64,000 bases of DNA from MPNP01 sp026710155 (lineage in GTDB: Bacteria; Pseudomonadota; Alphaproteobacteria; Rhodobacterales; Rhodobacteraceae). Shown piece by piece: positions 1-8,549 of the stretch. The translations under genes and the position numbers were made by a program. How positions within the stretch are numbered: the stretch's first letter is position 1; every line of letters starts with the position of its first letter. The notes beneath the pieces are model-generated. The model was not told where the DNA came from. It saw nothing but the letters and a program-made list of their open reading frames with translations, and did no database searches. The stretch is from the NCBI GenBank assembly GCA_965200885.1, contig OZ241737.1, positions 2,170,001-2,234,000 of the forward strand, given 5' to 3'.

Positions 1-23
1 TTCCTGTCCATTTTCGGGTTCAT

Positions 24-614
24 TCATGGTTTCTCTCCCAGCCTGACTGCAAGCTCTCCCATCTTGATATCATGCAGTAGTTCCAGAAATCCGGAAGCGG
101 TAAAGGGAGGGTTCCTGTAATTTTCCTTGACTTGCAACAAGACCTTGCGTGCCTCCTTCGGATAACTGTCCCAGATCATGCCAAGGAAGGCACCCGGCCC
201 GATGGGCTCAATTCCGAATTGGGCAAGGTATTCCCGTGGGAAGTCTCCCAGATCTTCAGTAACGTACCGTGTTTCACATTGGATGGCTGCAGCCAAAACA
301 TGGCGATCATCCGGATCCGGGAGTTCAAGACCTGTAATGTATTGCTCAAAACTTGTTACCATTGCTTCTGGAAAATCTTTCCGCATCCTTCTTTCCTGGC
401 CATGAATGCTGTCAATTTTGTTCGGGATTTTCCTTCTAGCACTTCTAATCCATTCGGCCAGGATACATTCGGTCCAATGAGCGCGAATCAACCCTCCGGA
501 AAAAAAATTCAGGAAAACATCCCTGGTATAGAATGGGTACAGGATGTTTGCATCAAGCAGAACCGTGGTTGCAATGGGACTTGAGTGTTTGGGATACCCA
601 GGAAAAATTCTCAC
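24..614 (-). CDS. PIN-domain protein, probable toxin
   Basis: A 196-residue protein read from a GTG codon. It shows the PIN nuclease layout: a first acidic strand (VLLDANILYP, around residues 18-27), a central Asp-rich segment (DPDDRHVLAAAI, around 100-111) and a third acidic site (VTEDLGDFP). PIN toxins use these aspartates to bind metal and cut RNA. It lies 9 bp downstream of a small DNA-binding gene on the same strand, the usual antitoxin-toxin order. The length is somewhat above the common 130-150 residues, with an added C-terminal helical tail as in the PIN_3 group. I see no lesion. The target RNA is unknown, and toxicity is inferred from family and context. Confidence 0.75.
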   Translation of the reverse strand: MRIFPGYPKHSSPIATTVLLDANILYPFYTRDVFLNFFSGGLIRAHWTECILAEWIRSARRKIPNKIDSIHGQERRMRKDFPEAMVTSFEQYITGLELPDPDDRHVLAAAIQCETRYVTEDLGDFPREYLAQFGIEPIGPGAFLGMIWDSYPKEARKVLLQVKENYRNPPFTASGFLELLHDIKMGELAVRLGEKP

Positions 615-623
615 CGGGTAAAT

Positions 624-968
624 TCAACGGCTATCGCACTCTTGGGTCATGGCAGCCAGTTGAGCCAGCCCTTGACTGCGTTTCCGATCACGATTTCTCT
701 TGTACTCCATCAGATCCCCGTACCGGATCTGTTTGCGTGTTCCACGCCTGACATGGGGAATCGCTTTCTCTTCCAACAGTGTATCGAGATATGATTCAGG
801 TACATTGAGGATTGCAGCTGCTTCCCCCAAGGATAACCTGCCGGTTGGCATAATGTGTCCCAAAATCCTCTTGATGAAATCAACAAAACCGATTGCCACC
901 CCCTCCCTTACAGGAGAAAACTGCTTCAAACCGGATTTTTTTACAATATCGCCCACGGCAAACTCCAT
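624..968 (-). CDS. HTH/excisionase-like antitoxin partner of PIN gene
   Basis: A 114-residue protein with an excisionase-type helix-turn-helix: 'LSLGEAAAILNVPESYLDTLLEE' in outline, then a basic wing (PHVRRGTRKQIRYGDLMEY) and a charged C-terminus. This is the MerR/SinI-like fold used by many antitoxins paired with PIN_3 toxins. It is translated just ahead of the PIN gene, 9 bp apart, so the two are probably co-transcribed and the product would repress its own promoter and neutralise the nuclease. The start is an ATG with no strong ribosome site. Pair function is inferred from domain and spacing. Confidence 0.65.
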   Translation of the reverse strand: MEFAVGDIVKKSGLKQFSPVREGVAIGFVDFIKRILGHIMPTGRLSLGEAAAILNVPESYLDTLLEEKAIPHVRRGTRKQIRYGDLMEYKRNRDRKRSQGLAQLAAMTQECDSR

Positions 969-1134
969 TTAACAATATTGACTATATCCTTGTTCATTGG
1001 AATTTTCAACATCAATTTCAACTGCGCTTATAAATCAAAAAAAGGACATGTCTTATCCGTGGGTCTATTCAGCAGGCAGCAGGAAAGATAATACTCACCA
1101 TAAATTCCTTACCATTCGACCGTGACATGACAAT

Positions 1135-1374
1135 CACTAGCGGATGGGAGACTGCCTGAATGTCTTTGTTCATTTCATTCTTGGGGTCAATCTGAAGGCT
1201 TTGGAAGGCATGGTCAGCGCGAGGTATGGAGCTGATATCGATGCTAGTGAGTACCTTCAGAAATTCATCCAGATTAAGCTGGAACTTCCGGAGGAAACCG
1301 ATGAAGCAAATCCGGAAAACCGTAAAGATGATCTTCGTCATTTGTTGATGGCATATAAGGTTTTTCCGTTTTGA
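1135..1374 (+). pseudogene. KAP-family P-loop NTPase fragment
   Basis: The readable piece covers about 76 codons and contains 'FILGVNLKALEGMVSARYG' followed by 'IDASEYLQKFIQIKLELP'. This matches the segment after Walker B in KAP NTPases (the strand ending in LGVN/D, a YG motif and the YLxKxIQ signature). The P-loop half and the C-terminal half are absent, and no open frame continues on either side. KAP proteins are membrane-linked ATPases often found with defence or mobile regions. This copy cannot be functional and marks decay of an accessory locus. Confidence 0.55.
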
Positions 1375-1436
1375 TCTAGAATAAAAAGTTGAGGGGTAAG
1401 GATTGTCATCCTGTTTCCTGAACTTGTTATCCTTGC

Positions 1437-1721
1437 TCAGAATGTCTGAACGGCCCGCCTGAATGCTTCAGGCTCCCGGGCCATGACACGCAGGAGGACT
1501 TCGGCCGGACCGCTGACCGTCCGCTGCTTCTGTTCCCACTTGCGGTAGCCCGAGACACTCATCCCCAACAGGGGGGCCATCTGTTCCTGGGTCAGTTGCG
1601 CGGTCTTGCGGACCTCCCTCGGATCAATGGGGCGGTGGACACGATACCCGGCTCCTTTCCCTTCCACATGTGCAACGGCTTCCGTCATGGACTTGATCAA
1701 TTCCTCACCGAATTCCGTCAT
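1437..1721 (-). CDS. XRE-family antitoxin (HigA/NadS type)
   Basis: A 94-residue protein with a C-terminal Cro/C1 helix-turn-helix (LTQEQMAPLLGMSVSGYRKW, around residues 43-62) and a leading segment typical of antitoxins that partner RelE/HigB toxins (phage-like PF06296 group). Its ATG overlaps the stop of the toxin frame by 4 bp, the hallmark of a translationally coupled toxin-antitoxin pair. The gene is intact although its toxin partner carries a stop codon, so it may persist as an orphan regulator or as an anti-addiction relic. Confidence 0.75.
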   Translation of the reverse strand: MTEFGEELIKSMTEAVAHVEGKGAGYRVHRPIDPREVRKTAQLTQEQMAPLLGMSVSGYRKWEQKQRTVSGPAEVLLRVMAREPEAFRRAVQTF

Positions 1722-2083
1722 TTTCCTTCCTTTCCCTTCTTCCTGAGTACTGCAGCCAGGTTTGTCAGAACATGGCGCTCCCCAGAGGAGATATCCTCCC
1801 GGGCTGCCTTGGGGTATATCATCAACAAATAAACCGGTATGGCAATTCCCCCATGGAAATACACCACCCGGGCACCACCACGCCTGCCCCTCCCCGAGGC
1901 TGCAATCCGCATCTTTCGCACACCACCGGTTCCCGGCATCTCATCACCCGCCAATGGATTCCTGGCCAGAAAGTCAATCAGTTCATGATAGCTTTAATCG
2001 CCCAGAACCTTGTCAACATTGCGGGAAAAATTCGGTGCTTCAACAACGGCATGCATATCCAACCAATTAACCCGTTGGGGCAT
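1718..2083 (-). pseudogene. RelE/HigB-type toxin with in-frame stop
   Basis: Read from an ATG at 2083 (or 2056), the frame gives a RelE/HigB N-terminus ending LGD, meets a TAA at 1994-1996, and then continues in the same frame (SYHELIDFLARNPLAGDEM, then PGTGGVRKMRIAASGRGRRG and VVYFHGG) to the overlap with the antitoxin. The second half is a good match to family blocks such as 'GTGG-RK-R-AASGRGKRGG'. One substitution therefore explains the break. The downstream part from the internal ATG at 1954 is open but would lack the first helix and strand, so activity is unlikely. Confidence 0.7.
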
Positions 2084-2545
2084 AATTTACAAGATACTGA
2101 CAAGCTTTTTTCAGAAATTTATTGCCTAAAAGACCTGCTGTTTCTGAAGATGCGACTGCTTCCTGCTGCTGGTGGAATAGATTATCCTTTCTTCTTGACT
2201 AAAAGTTGACTGTCAGAAAATAGGTAATGGTATCTTTGACCTTACCGCTGAAAACCGTATTCAAACTCTCTATTTTCGTAGGAAAGACACTCACAGATAG
2301 TTCTCTTTACAGCGTCAATTCCATACAGGGAGATGTAACAGTGCCGGGTTGTCATTGGAATCGCCAAAGGTTGCACTCTGCCGATGATACGGTTGGAGCG
2401 TTCATTCAGATCGATCAGCAGGGATGGCTAGTTTTTCTGGGCTTCTGCATTATTTTCCAGCATTGGCAATCTCCTTCTCTGAATCCTGAATATAAGGACT
2501 TGCCCGCATTCAGGAAATCAAAAAGGGAGTACTGTTTCTGGGGAG
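2084..2545. other. no supported gene
   Basis: About 460 bases without a convincing gene. Open frames on both strands have no recognisable domain and are broken by stops. The sequence may be the degraded continuation of the toxin-antitoxin and LysM neighbourhood, but I cannot assign it. Confidence 0.5.
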
Positions 2546-2842
2546 TTACTTCTCAGGCAACAGGAAGCAGTCGCCGGCCCTGATTGGCTGGTCCTGGGTA
2601 ATGTTGTTCAGCTCCCAGATATTACGCCAGCGTTCCCGGTCACCGAAATGCCTGACAGCCAGGTCGGAAAAACGCTTGTCGCTGGCGACCATGCATCCCT
2701 TGCGAGGTTTGCCTGCATGCACCAGGAGGGCGGCATCATGACCACCCTTTATTGTATTGACATTCCCCAGATGATCCAACAACTCACAGACAGCGGGAAG
2801 ACGCCCACGTTCATGGTGCCCTGGAGTTCTGGCCATCGCCAC
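2546..2842 (-). CDS. LysM-like small protein, possibly a remnant
   Basis: A 98-codon frame whose last 48 residues resemble a LysM module: 'SDLAVRHFGDRERWRNIWEL' followed by 'NNITQDQPIRAGDCFLLP', which matches the pattern of loaded helix, aromatic pair, LN, and a closing Gly-x-x-(hydrophobic)-x-x-P strand. LysM binds peptidoglycan. The N-terminal half looks like read-through of non-coding sequence, has no signal peptide, and similar residues continue upstream beyond a stop (frame TGA/TAA near 2860), so this may be the tail of a decayed longer gene. Confidence 0.35.
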   Translation of the reverse strand: MAMARTPGHHERGRLPAVCELLDHLGNVNTIKGGHDAALLVHAGKPRKGCMVASDKRFSDLAVRHFGDRERWRNIWELNNITQDQPIRAGDCFLLPEK

Positions 2843-3267
2843 AACGGACGCCGGAGCCTTTCAATAGGCATGGGACCCGTCATCGGGCCGGGTGTTGCCC
2901 ACGCCATGGGGGTAGGCGGCCATTCCGAAGCGCAAGCATGGAGCCATTATCCAGCCATAGGATTTTCATGTTTGAACGAGAGGTGTGTCATGACTCCAGC
3001 GGCTGATTCTGTGCGTGCATTGAGACCAGCGAAGCCGCTTGGACCTGACTGGTGCCACAGGGCGTCAGGTGAGATGGCAATCCATCAGAATGAAGATGGA
3101 CACCAATGCATGCCCAACGATGGAAGTTCAATCGAACTCCATGATGGCTGTGTCATGGGATATGCTGAAAAACCTGCCTCTGGCCGGGAACGATATCTAA
3201 GAGCCTGGATCATGAGTCGCAAAAACAATGGAAATGATGCTGCTCACCCTGAAATTCAGAACTGACC

Positions 3268-3344
3268 TGGTACCGAAAATGGCTTTTTTGTCTGGAAATG
3301 TATTGAATTTGCTGCATTTTTGGACTTGTGGAGCAGGCTCTAAG
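3268..3344. repeat. dispersed repeat, copy 1
   Basis: About 65-75 bases that recur near 37742-37808, sharing blocks such as 'ATTTTTGGACTT' and 'CAGGCTC' in the same order, with one roughly 11-base length difference. Both copies sit in intergenic, gene-poor sequence. They could be solitary ends of an insertion sequence. Confidence 0.5.
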
Positions 3345-3515
3345 ACTGTTCTTGCCGTAAAAAACCATGCAAATGAAGTTTAATCTTCAATGCTACTTTT
3401 AATCATACTGAATTTGACTACTAGTCGAAATTCATTTTGCAAGGAATGGGTTACGGATTTATATTCAGGATTGAGAAACGGAGAAGGTCCATAGCAGAAA
3501 AAGATTGACGATAAA

Positions 3516-3770
3516 TTGAAGAAGATTGTTCAGGAACAGTTGGAACCGGCCACAATTGTACACCTGCAATCGGAAAAGGCCGAAGATCATGGCGGTGATC
3601 CAATCATGCGTATCAGGATGGTCTATGAAGCCGAAAACAATCGTTTGGATACCAATAAAACCTTGGGATTGTCTCGGATTTTATGTGAGAAGATAAGCAA
3701 AATTTTTACAGAACGATATCCTGTTTTTTACTTCCTTACCAAGGAAGAAGATGCCATTGTTTCCAGATGA
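3516..3770 (+). CDS. small conserved-type protein upstream of HEPN-like gene
   Basis: An 84-residue frame (PATIVHL, then DHGGDPIMRIRMVYE, then FTERYPVFYFL) that resembles the small acidic proteins encoded just ahead of roughly 160-residue HEPN-like genes in proteobacteria. No ATG is present. In frame there is an ATT at 3504 and a TTG at 3516, and an upstream TAG at 3492, so the start may itself be damaged. The end overlaps the ATG of the next frame at 3751. The function of this family is not known to me. Because its partner is broken, the cassette is probably inactive. Confidence 0.4.
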   Translation: MKKIVQEQLEPATIVHLQSEKAEDHGGDPIMRIRMVYEAENNRLDTNKTLGLSRILCEKISKIFTERYPVFYFLTKEEDAIVSR

Positions 3771-4220
3771 TCTTATAAAATCCGCTCGGGGATTGGTCTA
3801 TCTTGATCATGATGATCACTGACAAGCTAATCTAAAAAGAGCCCTAAGTACGGCCTATGATGTTTCATGCCATCTGCAGGAATTGTGCAGATTCCTTCGT
3901 TGGAGCAGAAGAAGACGACAGGAGCCAAAGTGCGTGGGAACATGCCTATCGTGTATTGGATCATAAACCTACTAAGAACCGATGCAATGACCAGGAATTT
4001 AAGAGGTCTTTTCCTGAGGGTATTTAGGATTTTGCCAGAAAGTTTATAGAACTACAGGAAAAGCGTCACGACGCTGATTATAACCCCTCATAAATACTAA
4101 ACAAGTAATGATGTGCTGAACGACATAGATATCGCCGAGATTGCGATCAAGAAATTGAAAAGCGCAACTATCAAGGATAAAAGGGCTTTTGCCGTATGGA
4201 CAGACTTTGGGAAAAGATAA
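3751..4220 (+). pseudogene. HEPN-like protein, multiply broken
   Basis: Starting at ATG 3751 the frame reads DDLIKSARGLVYLD, then a TGA at 3820-3822, then 'QANLKRALSTAYDVSCHL'. The latter corresponds to the 'LRRAVSTAYYALFH' core helix of HEPN-like proteins. After a frame change it continues with ALVGAEE-like, then 'DFARKFIELQEKRHDADYNP', then in a third frame 'DKRAFAVWTDFGKR' before TAA at 4218-4220. These are the expected family blocks in the right order, so a full-length gene of about 155 codons once stood here and now carries at least one stop and two frame changes. Confidence 0.6.
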
Positions 4221-4394
4221 ATTTGATATAACATCTTCTTTCTACTTTGTTCCCGAATGTAACTCGAATATACCCCATTCAGTTAATTCAAACGATTACC
4301 ACTCAGCAGTTCTTGATAAAATTGTAATTCATGCGATATTCAACAGGTATGGTGCTTGATCCCACTTTGTTTATGAAATCCTAGAGGAAACAAG

Positions 4395-4568
4395 ATGCGA
4401 GCATTCATTCTTATTCGCGTTGAAAGTGTTGGAATCATCTTGGCCATCACGAGATTAAACGCCGAAAGTCCAACTCCTACCCTGGAGAGTGATCTAGTTG
4501 GTCATGCGACTGAAGATCAACTTCAGATAGGAGTGGATAAATCAACCCATAAATTAAACTCTGGATAA
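4395..4568 (+). CDS. possible small leader ORF (57 aa)
   Basis: An ATG with a good purine-rich site (AGAGGAAAC just upstream) opens a 57-codon frame ending 4 bp before the next gene. The N-terminus is hydrophobic (MRAFILIRVESVGIILAI), the rest is hydrophilic. No domain is recognisable. Tight spacing to the dehydrogenase suggests co-translation, but it may be chance. Treat as a candidate only. Confidence 0.25.
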   Translation: MRAFILIRVESVGIILAITRLNAESPTPTLESDLVGHATEDQLQIGVDKSTHKLNSG

Positions 4569-4572
4569 TCAC

Positions 4573-5529
4573 ATGAAAAACATTGGCTTTATTGGTTTGG
4601 GCAACGTTGGTGGCAAAGTGGCTAAAAGCTTGCTTAGAAATAACTTTGACCTTGCTATTTTTGACATATCAACCGAGTGTCAAAGTAAATTTCGTGACTT
4701 GGGAACAAAAGTTTACTCATCTCCTGCTGAAGTAACAAGGGCAAGCGAATTAATCATTACCTGCTTGCCTTCACCAGCTATTTCTGCCCAGGTTCTGGAG
4801 GCTGATGATGGTATCCTTTCTGCCTTCACCGAGGGAAAGGTCTGGTGCGAAATGAGTACCACCGATGAGGCTGAAGTCGTGAGATTGGGGAAAAAGATCG
4901 AAGATAGAGGTGGCTTTGCAGTTGACTGTCCTGTTTCTGGCGGTTGCCACAGGGCAGCAACAGGAAATATTTCCATTTTTGTTGGGTGTAAAAGGGAAAC
5001 ATTCGACAGGATATTTCCGGTGCTTTCAGCAATGGGAAGAAGAATTCTTCATACCGGGAAACTGGGATCCGCTTCCATCCTAAAAGTGGTTACCAATTAT
5101 CTCGCAACTGCAAACCTGCTTAGCCTTAGTGAGGCACTTGTTACATCCAGGCTTAATGGTATCGATCTCAATACCGCATACGAAGCAATAAGAATTTCCT
5201 CTGGTAATTCCTTTGTCCATGAAACAGAGAGCCAGGTTATACTCAATGGAAGCAGGAACATTAACTTTACCATGGATTTGGTCATCAAGGATATTTCACT
5301 GTTTCAAAATCTGGCGGATAAGGTTGGTTTGGAATTGAATTTATCACCGGTACTGGTGAAAACCTTTCTGGAAGCTGGGCAAAAATATGGACCGAGGGAA
5401 TGGTCACCCAATATTATCAGGATCTATGAGGATCAATGTGGAGTGAAAATGCTTGGTGATGGCTTTCCGGAAGAAATTGAGGATGATGAACCAGAAATCC
5501 CTGGATATGAGATAAAAGTTTCATTGTAA
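4573..5529 (+). CDS. NAD-binding beta-hydroxyacid dehydrogenase (3-hydroxyisobutyrate dehydrogenase family)
   Basis: A 318-residue enzyme of the beta-hydroxyacid dehydrogenase family. The Rossmann motif GLGNVG is at residues 8-13, the substrate loop DCPVSGG at 118-124 and the catalytic lysine in 'ASILKVVTNY' at K171, the same number as in classical family members. It would oxidise a 3-hydroxyacid (or 2-hydroxymethyl acid) to the semialdehyde or keto form with NAD(P). The C-terminus has an extra acidic tail of about 25 residues. It is the first gene of a same-strand run with the TRAP transporter and a thiamine-diphosphate enzyme, so its substrate is probably an imported carboxylate or a breakdown product of it. 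The exact substrate cannot be read from sequence. Confidence 0.85.
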   Translation: MKNIGFIGLGNVGGKVAKSLLRNNFDLAIFDISTECQSKFRDLGTKVYSSPAEVTRASELIITCLPSPAISAQVLEADDGILSAFTEGKVWCEMSTTDEAEVVRLGKKIEDRGGFAVDCPVSGGCHRAATGNISIFVGCKRETFDRIFPVLSAMGRRILHTGKLGSASILKVVTNYLATANLLSLSEALVTSRLNGIDLNTAYEAIRISSGNSFVHETESQVILNGSRNINFTMDLVIKDISLFQNLADKVGLELNLSPVLVKTFLEAGQKYGPREWSPNIIRIYEDQCGVKMLGDGFPEEIEDDEPEIPGYEIKVSL

Positions 5530-5593
5530 AACAAACCTGAATTGTTAATATAATCCAACTATATATCAGATATTTATTTTGTAGGGAGAGAAA

Positions 5594-6634
5594 ATGAAAA
5601 TCCAACTTAAACCATTCATTAATACTGCAATCGCCTTTATTTTAATTGTTGCCGCATACCCACTAACTGCACAGGAATATGAATTCAAGCTTCACCATTT
5701 ATTGAGTGCACAGGCACCGGCCCACACACAAATGCTTGAACCTTGGGCCAGACAGGTTGAAGAAAATTCCAATGGCATGGTCAAGATTGAAATTTTTCCG
5801 GCCATGAGTCTTGGTGGACGTCCAGCCGAGCTGGTCAGCCAGGCCCGTGATGGTGTTGTGGATCTGGTTTGGACAGTCAATGGATATACTCCGGGGCTAT
5901 TTCCCAGAACCGAAGTCATGGAGCTGCCAACTGTTTATGTAAACGACCCCCGTTCAGCCAATCTGGCTCTCTTTGACATGTTTGAAGATGAACTCAGACA
6001 GGAATATACCGGGCTTGAGGTCATGTTTCTTCATGTTCATGCAGGGCAGGGAATACACATGACCGAGAACCTTGTAAGATCTCCTGACGATATGGTTGGT
6101 CTGGATATGAGAATTCCAACTAGGACAGGAGCTTGGATCATTGAGGCGTTGGGATCAAATCCAATTCAGATGCCAGTTCCGGAATTGCCCCAGGCACTCC
6201 AAAAGGGTGTAGTTGATGGCGCCTTTATCCCATGGGAAATCATTCCACCACTGAAACTCCAGGACCAAACAAAATACCAGATCGAAGGAACTGATATGAC
6301 AAGGTTTGGAACCACAACCTTCCAGGTTTCCATGAACAAGGCCCGGTGGGACAGTTTACCCGAGGAGGTTCAAAAGGCCTTCAAGGACGCATCCGGTAAG
6401 GATTGGTGGGGTCAGGTTGGTGATATCTGGCGAGGAGCAGATGATTTTGGCATCAATTTGGCGGTTCAAAGTGGTAACGAGCATATCGTCCTGACACCTG
6501 AGGAAACGGAAGTTTTCAACAGTGCCTTGGCATCGGTAGTTGATCGTTGGATATCCGAAGTCGTTGAAAAGGGTATTGATGGTCAGGGTCTTGTTGAAAA
6601 AGCCAGGATGTTGGTAGCTGAAAATTCCAACTAA
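5594..6634 (+). CDS. dctP: TRAP transporter substrate-binding protein (DctP family)
   Basis: A 346-residue periplasmic binding protein. A signal peptide (hydrophobic residues about 9-25, cleavage after LTA at about 26) precedes a DctP domain. The region 'GLDMRIPTRTGAWIIEAL' carries the conserved arginine that pairs with the substrate carboxylate, and 'QALQKGVVDGAF' is the matching family block. A strong ribosome site (GGGAGAG) lies before the ATG. It is followed directly by the small and large membrane subunits, giving a complete sodium-dependent TRAP system. The ligand is an organic acid of unknown identity, probably fed to the flanking dehydrogenase and thiamine enzyme. Confidence 0.92.
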   Translation: MKIQLKPFINTAIAFILIVAAYPLTAQEYEFKLHHLLSAQAPAHTQMLEPWARQVEENSNGMVKIEIFPAMSLGGRPAELVSQARDGVVDLVWTVNGYTPGLFPRTEVMELPTVYVNDPRSANLALFDMFEDELRQEYTGLEVMFLHVHAGQGIHMTENLVRSPDDMVGLDMRIPTRTGAWIIEALGSNPIQMPVPELPQALQKGVVDGAFIPWEIIPPLKLQDQTKYQIEGTDMTRFGTTTFQVSMNKARWDSLPEEVQKAFKDASGKDWWGQVGDIWRGADDFGINLAVQSGNEHIVLTPEETEVFNSALASVVDRWISEVVEKGIDGQGLVEKARMLVAENSN

Positions 6635-6655
6635 ATCCTTTTTGGGGACCGGTAC

Positions 6656-7147
6656 ATGAATTTTGTGGAAAAATGTATCCGGTCCCTTGTCACATGGTGG
6701 GCGTTTGCAGGTGGTGTTCTTCTCTTCCTAGTCGTTTTTCTGAATACCTTTTCGGTTGCAGGCGGAATTGTTGGTAATCCGATACCTGGAGATTTCGAAC
6801 TGACGGAAATGGGAGTGGCAATTGCCGTTTTTGCGTTTCTCCCCTATTGTCAATTGACCAATGCGAATGTAACCGCGGATATTTTTACCTCCAAGGCATC
6901 CCCTAGGCTGATAGCGGTATTTGGCTTGGCTTCTTCCCTCATTGCCCTGTTGTTTTCCATTTTGCTGTTCTGGTGCATGTATCAGGGGATGATTGACAGA
7001 TACAATTATCAATACACAAGTGCAATCCTGCTCATTCCCATGTGGATACCTTACGTACCGGTTTTGTTTTCCTGGATATTATTGTTTCTTGCAGCAATAA
7101 TTTCGGTCAAGGATTTTTATCTCAATTCAACATTTAGGGCAGCTTGA
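6656..7147 (+). CDS. dctQ: TRAP transporter small membrane subunit (DctQ family)
   Basis: A 163-residue protein with four predicted membrane spans and the short loop pattern of DctQ subunits ('FELTEMGVAIAVFAFLPYCQ' includes the conserved ELTE-like helix). It has a GGGGA ribosome site 21 bp after dctP. Its stop overlaps the start of the large subunit (TGATG), so translation of the two membrane subunits is coupled. DctQ pairs with DctM in the inner membrane. Confidence 0.9.
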   Translation: MNFVEKCIRSLVTWWAFAGGVLLFLVVFLNTFSVAGGIVGNPIPGDFELTEMGVAIAVFAFLPYCQLTNANVTADIFTSKASPRLIAVFGLASSLIALLFSILLFWCMYQGMIDRYNYQYTSAILLIPMWIPYVPVLFSWILLFLAAIISVKDFYLNSTFRAA

Positions 7148-8502
7148 TGGATCCAATTTTTTTGGGATTGATTGGTCTGGGAGTTCTCTTTCTGTTGATC
7201 ATCCTCAGGATGCCCATAGCCTATTCAATGATATTGGTTGGTGGATTGGGAATAACCTTAATCAATGGCCCTGGACTTGTTCTAAACCAGTTGAAAACAC
7301 TGGCCTATTTTCAGTTTTCCATTTATAGCCTTACTGTAGTTCCAATGTTCGTTCTGATGGGCTGTCTGGCTTCCCGCTCAGGCTTGTCTGCTGCCTTGTT
7401 TAGGGCAGCCAATGCATGGCTTGGATGGTTGAAGGGTGGTACTGCCATGGCTGTTATTGCAGCCTGTGCTGGATTTGGTGCCGTTTGTGGTTCATCTCTG
7501 GCAACTGCCAGCACCATGGGAAGGGTAGCACTTCCAGAACTGAAGAAGTATAGATATTCTGGCGCGCTTGCTACGGGATCGGTAGCAGCTGGTGGTGTTC
7601 TAGGAATTCTGATACCTCCATCAGTGGTTTTGATAATTTATGCAGTGGTTGTTGAAGCCAATATTGTCTCAATGTTCCTTGCCTCGATCATTCCAGGCCT
7701 TATGGCCACCTTGTTGTTCATTCTTACCATTGCCGCCTATGTCATTGTTGTTCCAGAATCGGGTCCAAGAGGTTCAAAAATTCAGCGGGAGGAGTTCATC
7801 GCAGCAACCAAGGGAGTTTTTCCGGTTTTACTGATTTTTGGCCTGGTTCTTGGCGGAATATTCTTTGGTTTCTATAACCCGACACCCGCAGCTGCGATCG
7901 GTGTTTTTCTTGTATTGGGACATGGATTAATCACAACCCGATTGAATTGGAATGGCATCATTGAATCAATCAAGGAAACAGCTGGTACTTCAGGAATGAT
8001 ATATCTCATTCTGCTCGGGGCTGAGCTGATGAAAATATTCCTTTCCAGAGTCGGATTGCCCCAGGAAACTGCAACCTGGCTGTTGGATGCAGGCATTTCA
8101 CCTACCCTGGTTTTGATTTTGGTCCTGATCGGCCTGATTATACTTGGCTGCCTGATGGACAGCCTGTCAATGATCCTCTTGGTCATACCGTTCCTTTGGC
8201 CGGTACTGAGTGAAATCAATGGTGGGATATATCAGGTTGCCGAGGGGTCTGGTTTTGGTATGAGTACCGATGATTTGAAAATCTGGTTTGGAATTCTGGC
8301 CTTGATTGTTGTCGAGCTAGGGTTGATAACACCTCCGGTTGGGCTCAATGTTTTTGTCATTTCTTCGATGGCCAAGGATGTTCCCATGATTGAAACATTC
8401 AAGGGAGTAATTCCATTCTTTTGCGTTGAAATACTCAGGGTGGGGCTTATCTTGGCCTTTCCCATAATTACCCTTTGGCTTCCAGCCATTTCTTCAGGAT
8501 AG
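7147..8502 (+). CDS. dctM: TRAP transporter large membrane subunit (DctM family)
   Basis: About 451 residues and roughly 12 membrane segments. It has the DctM family features: an N-terminal 'RMPIAYSMILVGGLGI', 'GSSLATASTMGRVALPEL', and 'GVLGILIPPSVVLIIYAVV', which form the conserved substrate/sodium site loops. The start is taken as the ATG inside TGATG, although a TTG three bases earlier is also open. This subunit carries out sodium-coupled uptake of the substrate delivered by the binding protein. Length and topology are normal. Confidence 0.92.
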   Translation: MDPIFLGLIGLGVLFLLIILRMPIAYSMILVGGLGITLINGPGLVLNQLKTLAYFQFSIYSLTVVPMFVLMGCLASRSGLSAALFRAANAWLGWLKGGTAMAVIAACAGFGAVCGSSLATASTMGRVALPELKKYRYSGALATGSVAAGGVLGILIPPSVVLIIYAVVVEANIVSMFLASIIPGLMATLLFILTIAAYVIVVPESGPRGSKIQREEFIAATKGVFPVLLIFGLVLGGIFFGFYNPTPAAAIGVFLVLGHGLITTRLNWNGIIESIKETAGTSGMIYLILLGAELMKIFLSRVGLPQETATWLLDAGISPTLVLILVLIGLIILGCLMDSLSMILLVIPFLWPVLSEINGGIYQVAEGSGFGMSTDDLKIWFGILALIVVELGLITPPVGLNVFVISSMAKDVPMIETFKGVIPFFCVEILRVGLILAFPIITLWLPAISSG

Positions 8503-8549
8503 ATAATCCCTTTGGCTTGATTTTTTTTTGTAATCTTGCATGCGATAAA

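Noticed and set aside
2648..3265. Long plus-strand open frame (205 codons)
   Set aside because: Met- and His-rich, no domain, antisense to the LysM-like frame; looks like a chance frame in GC-richer DNA.
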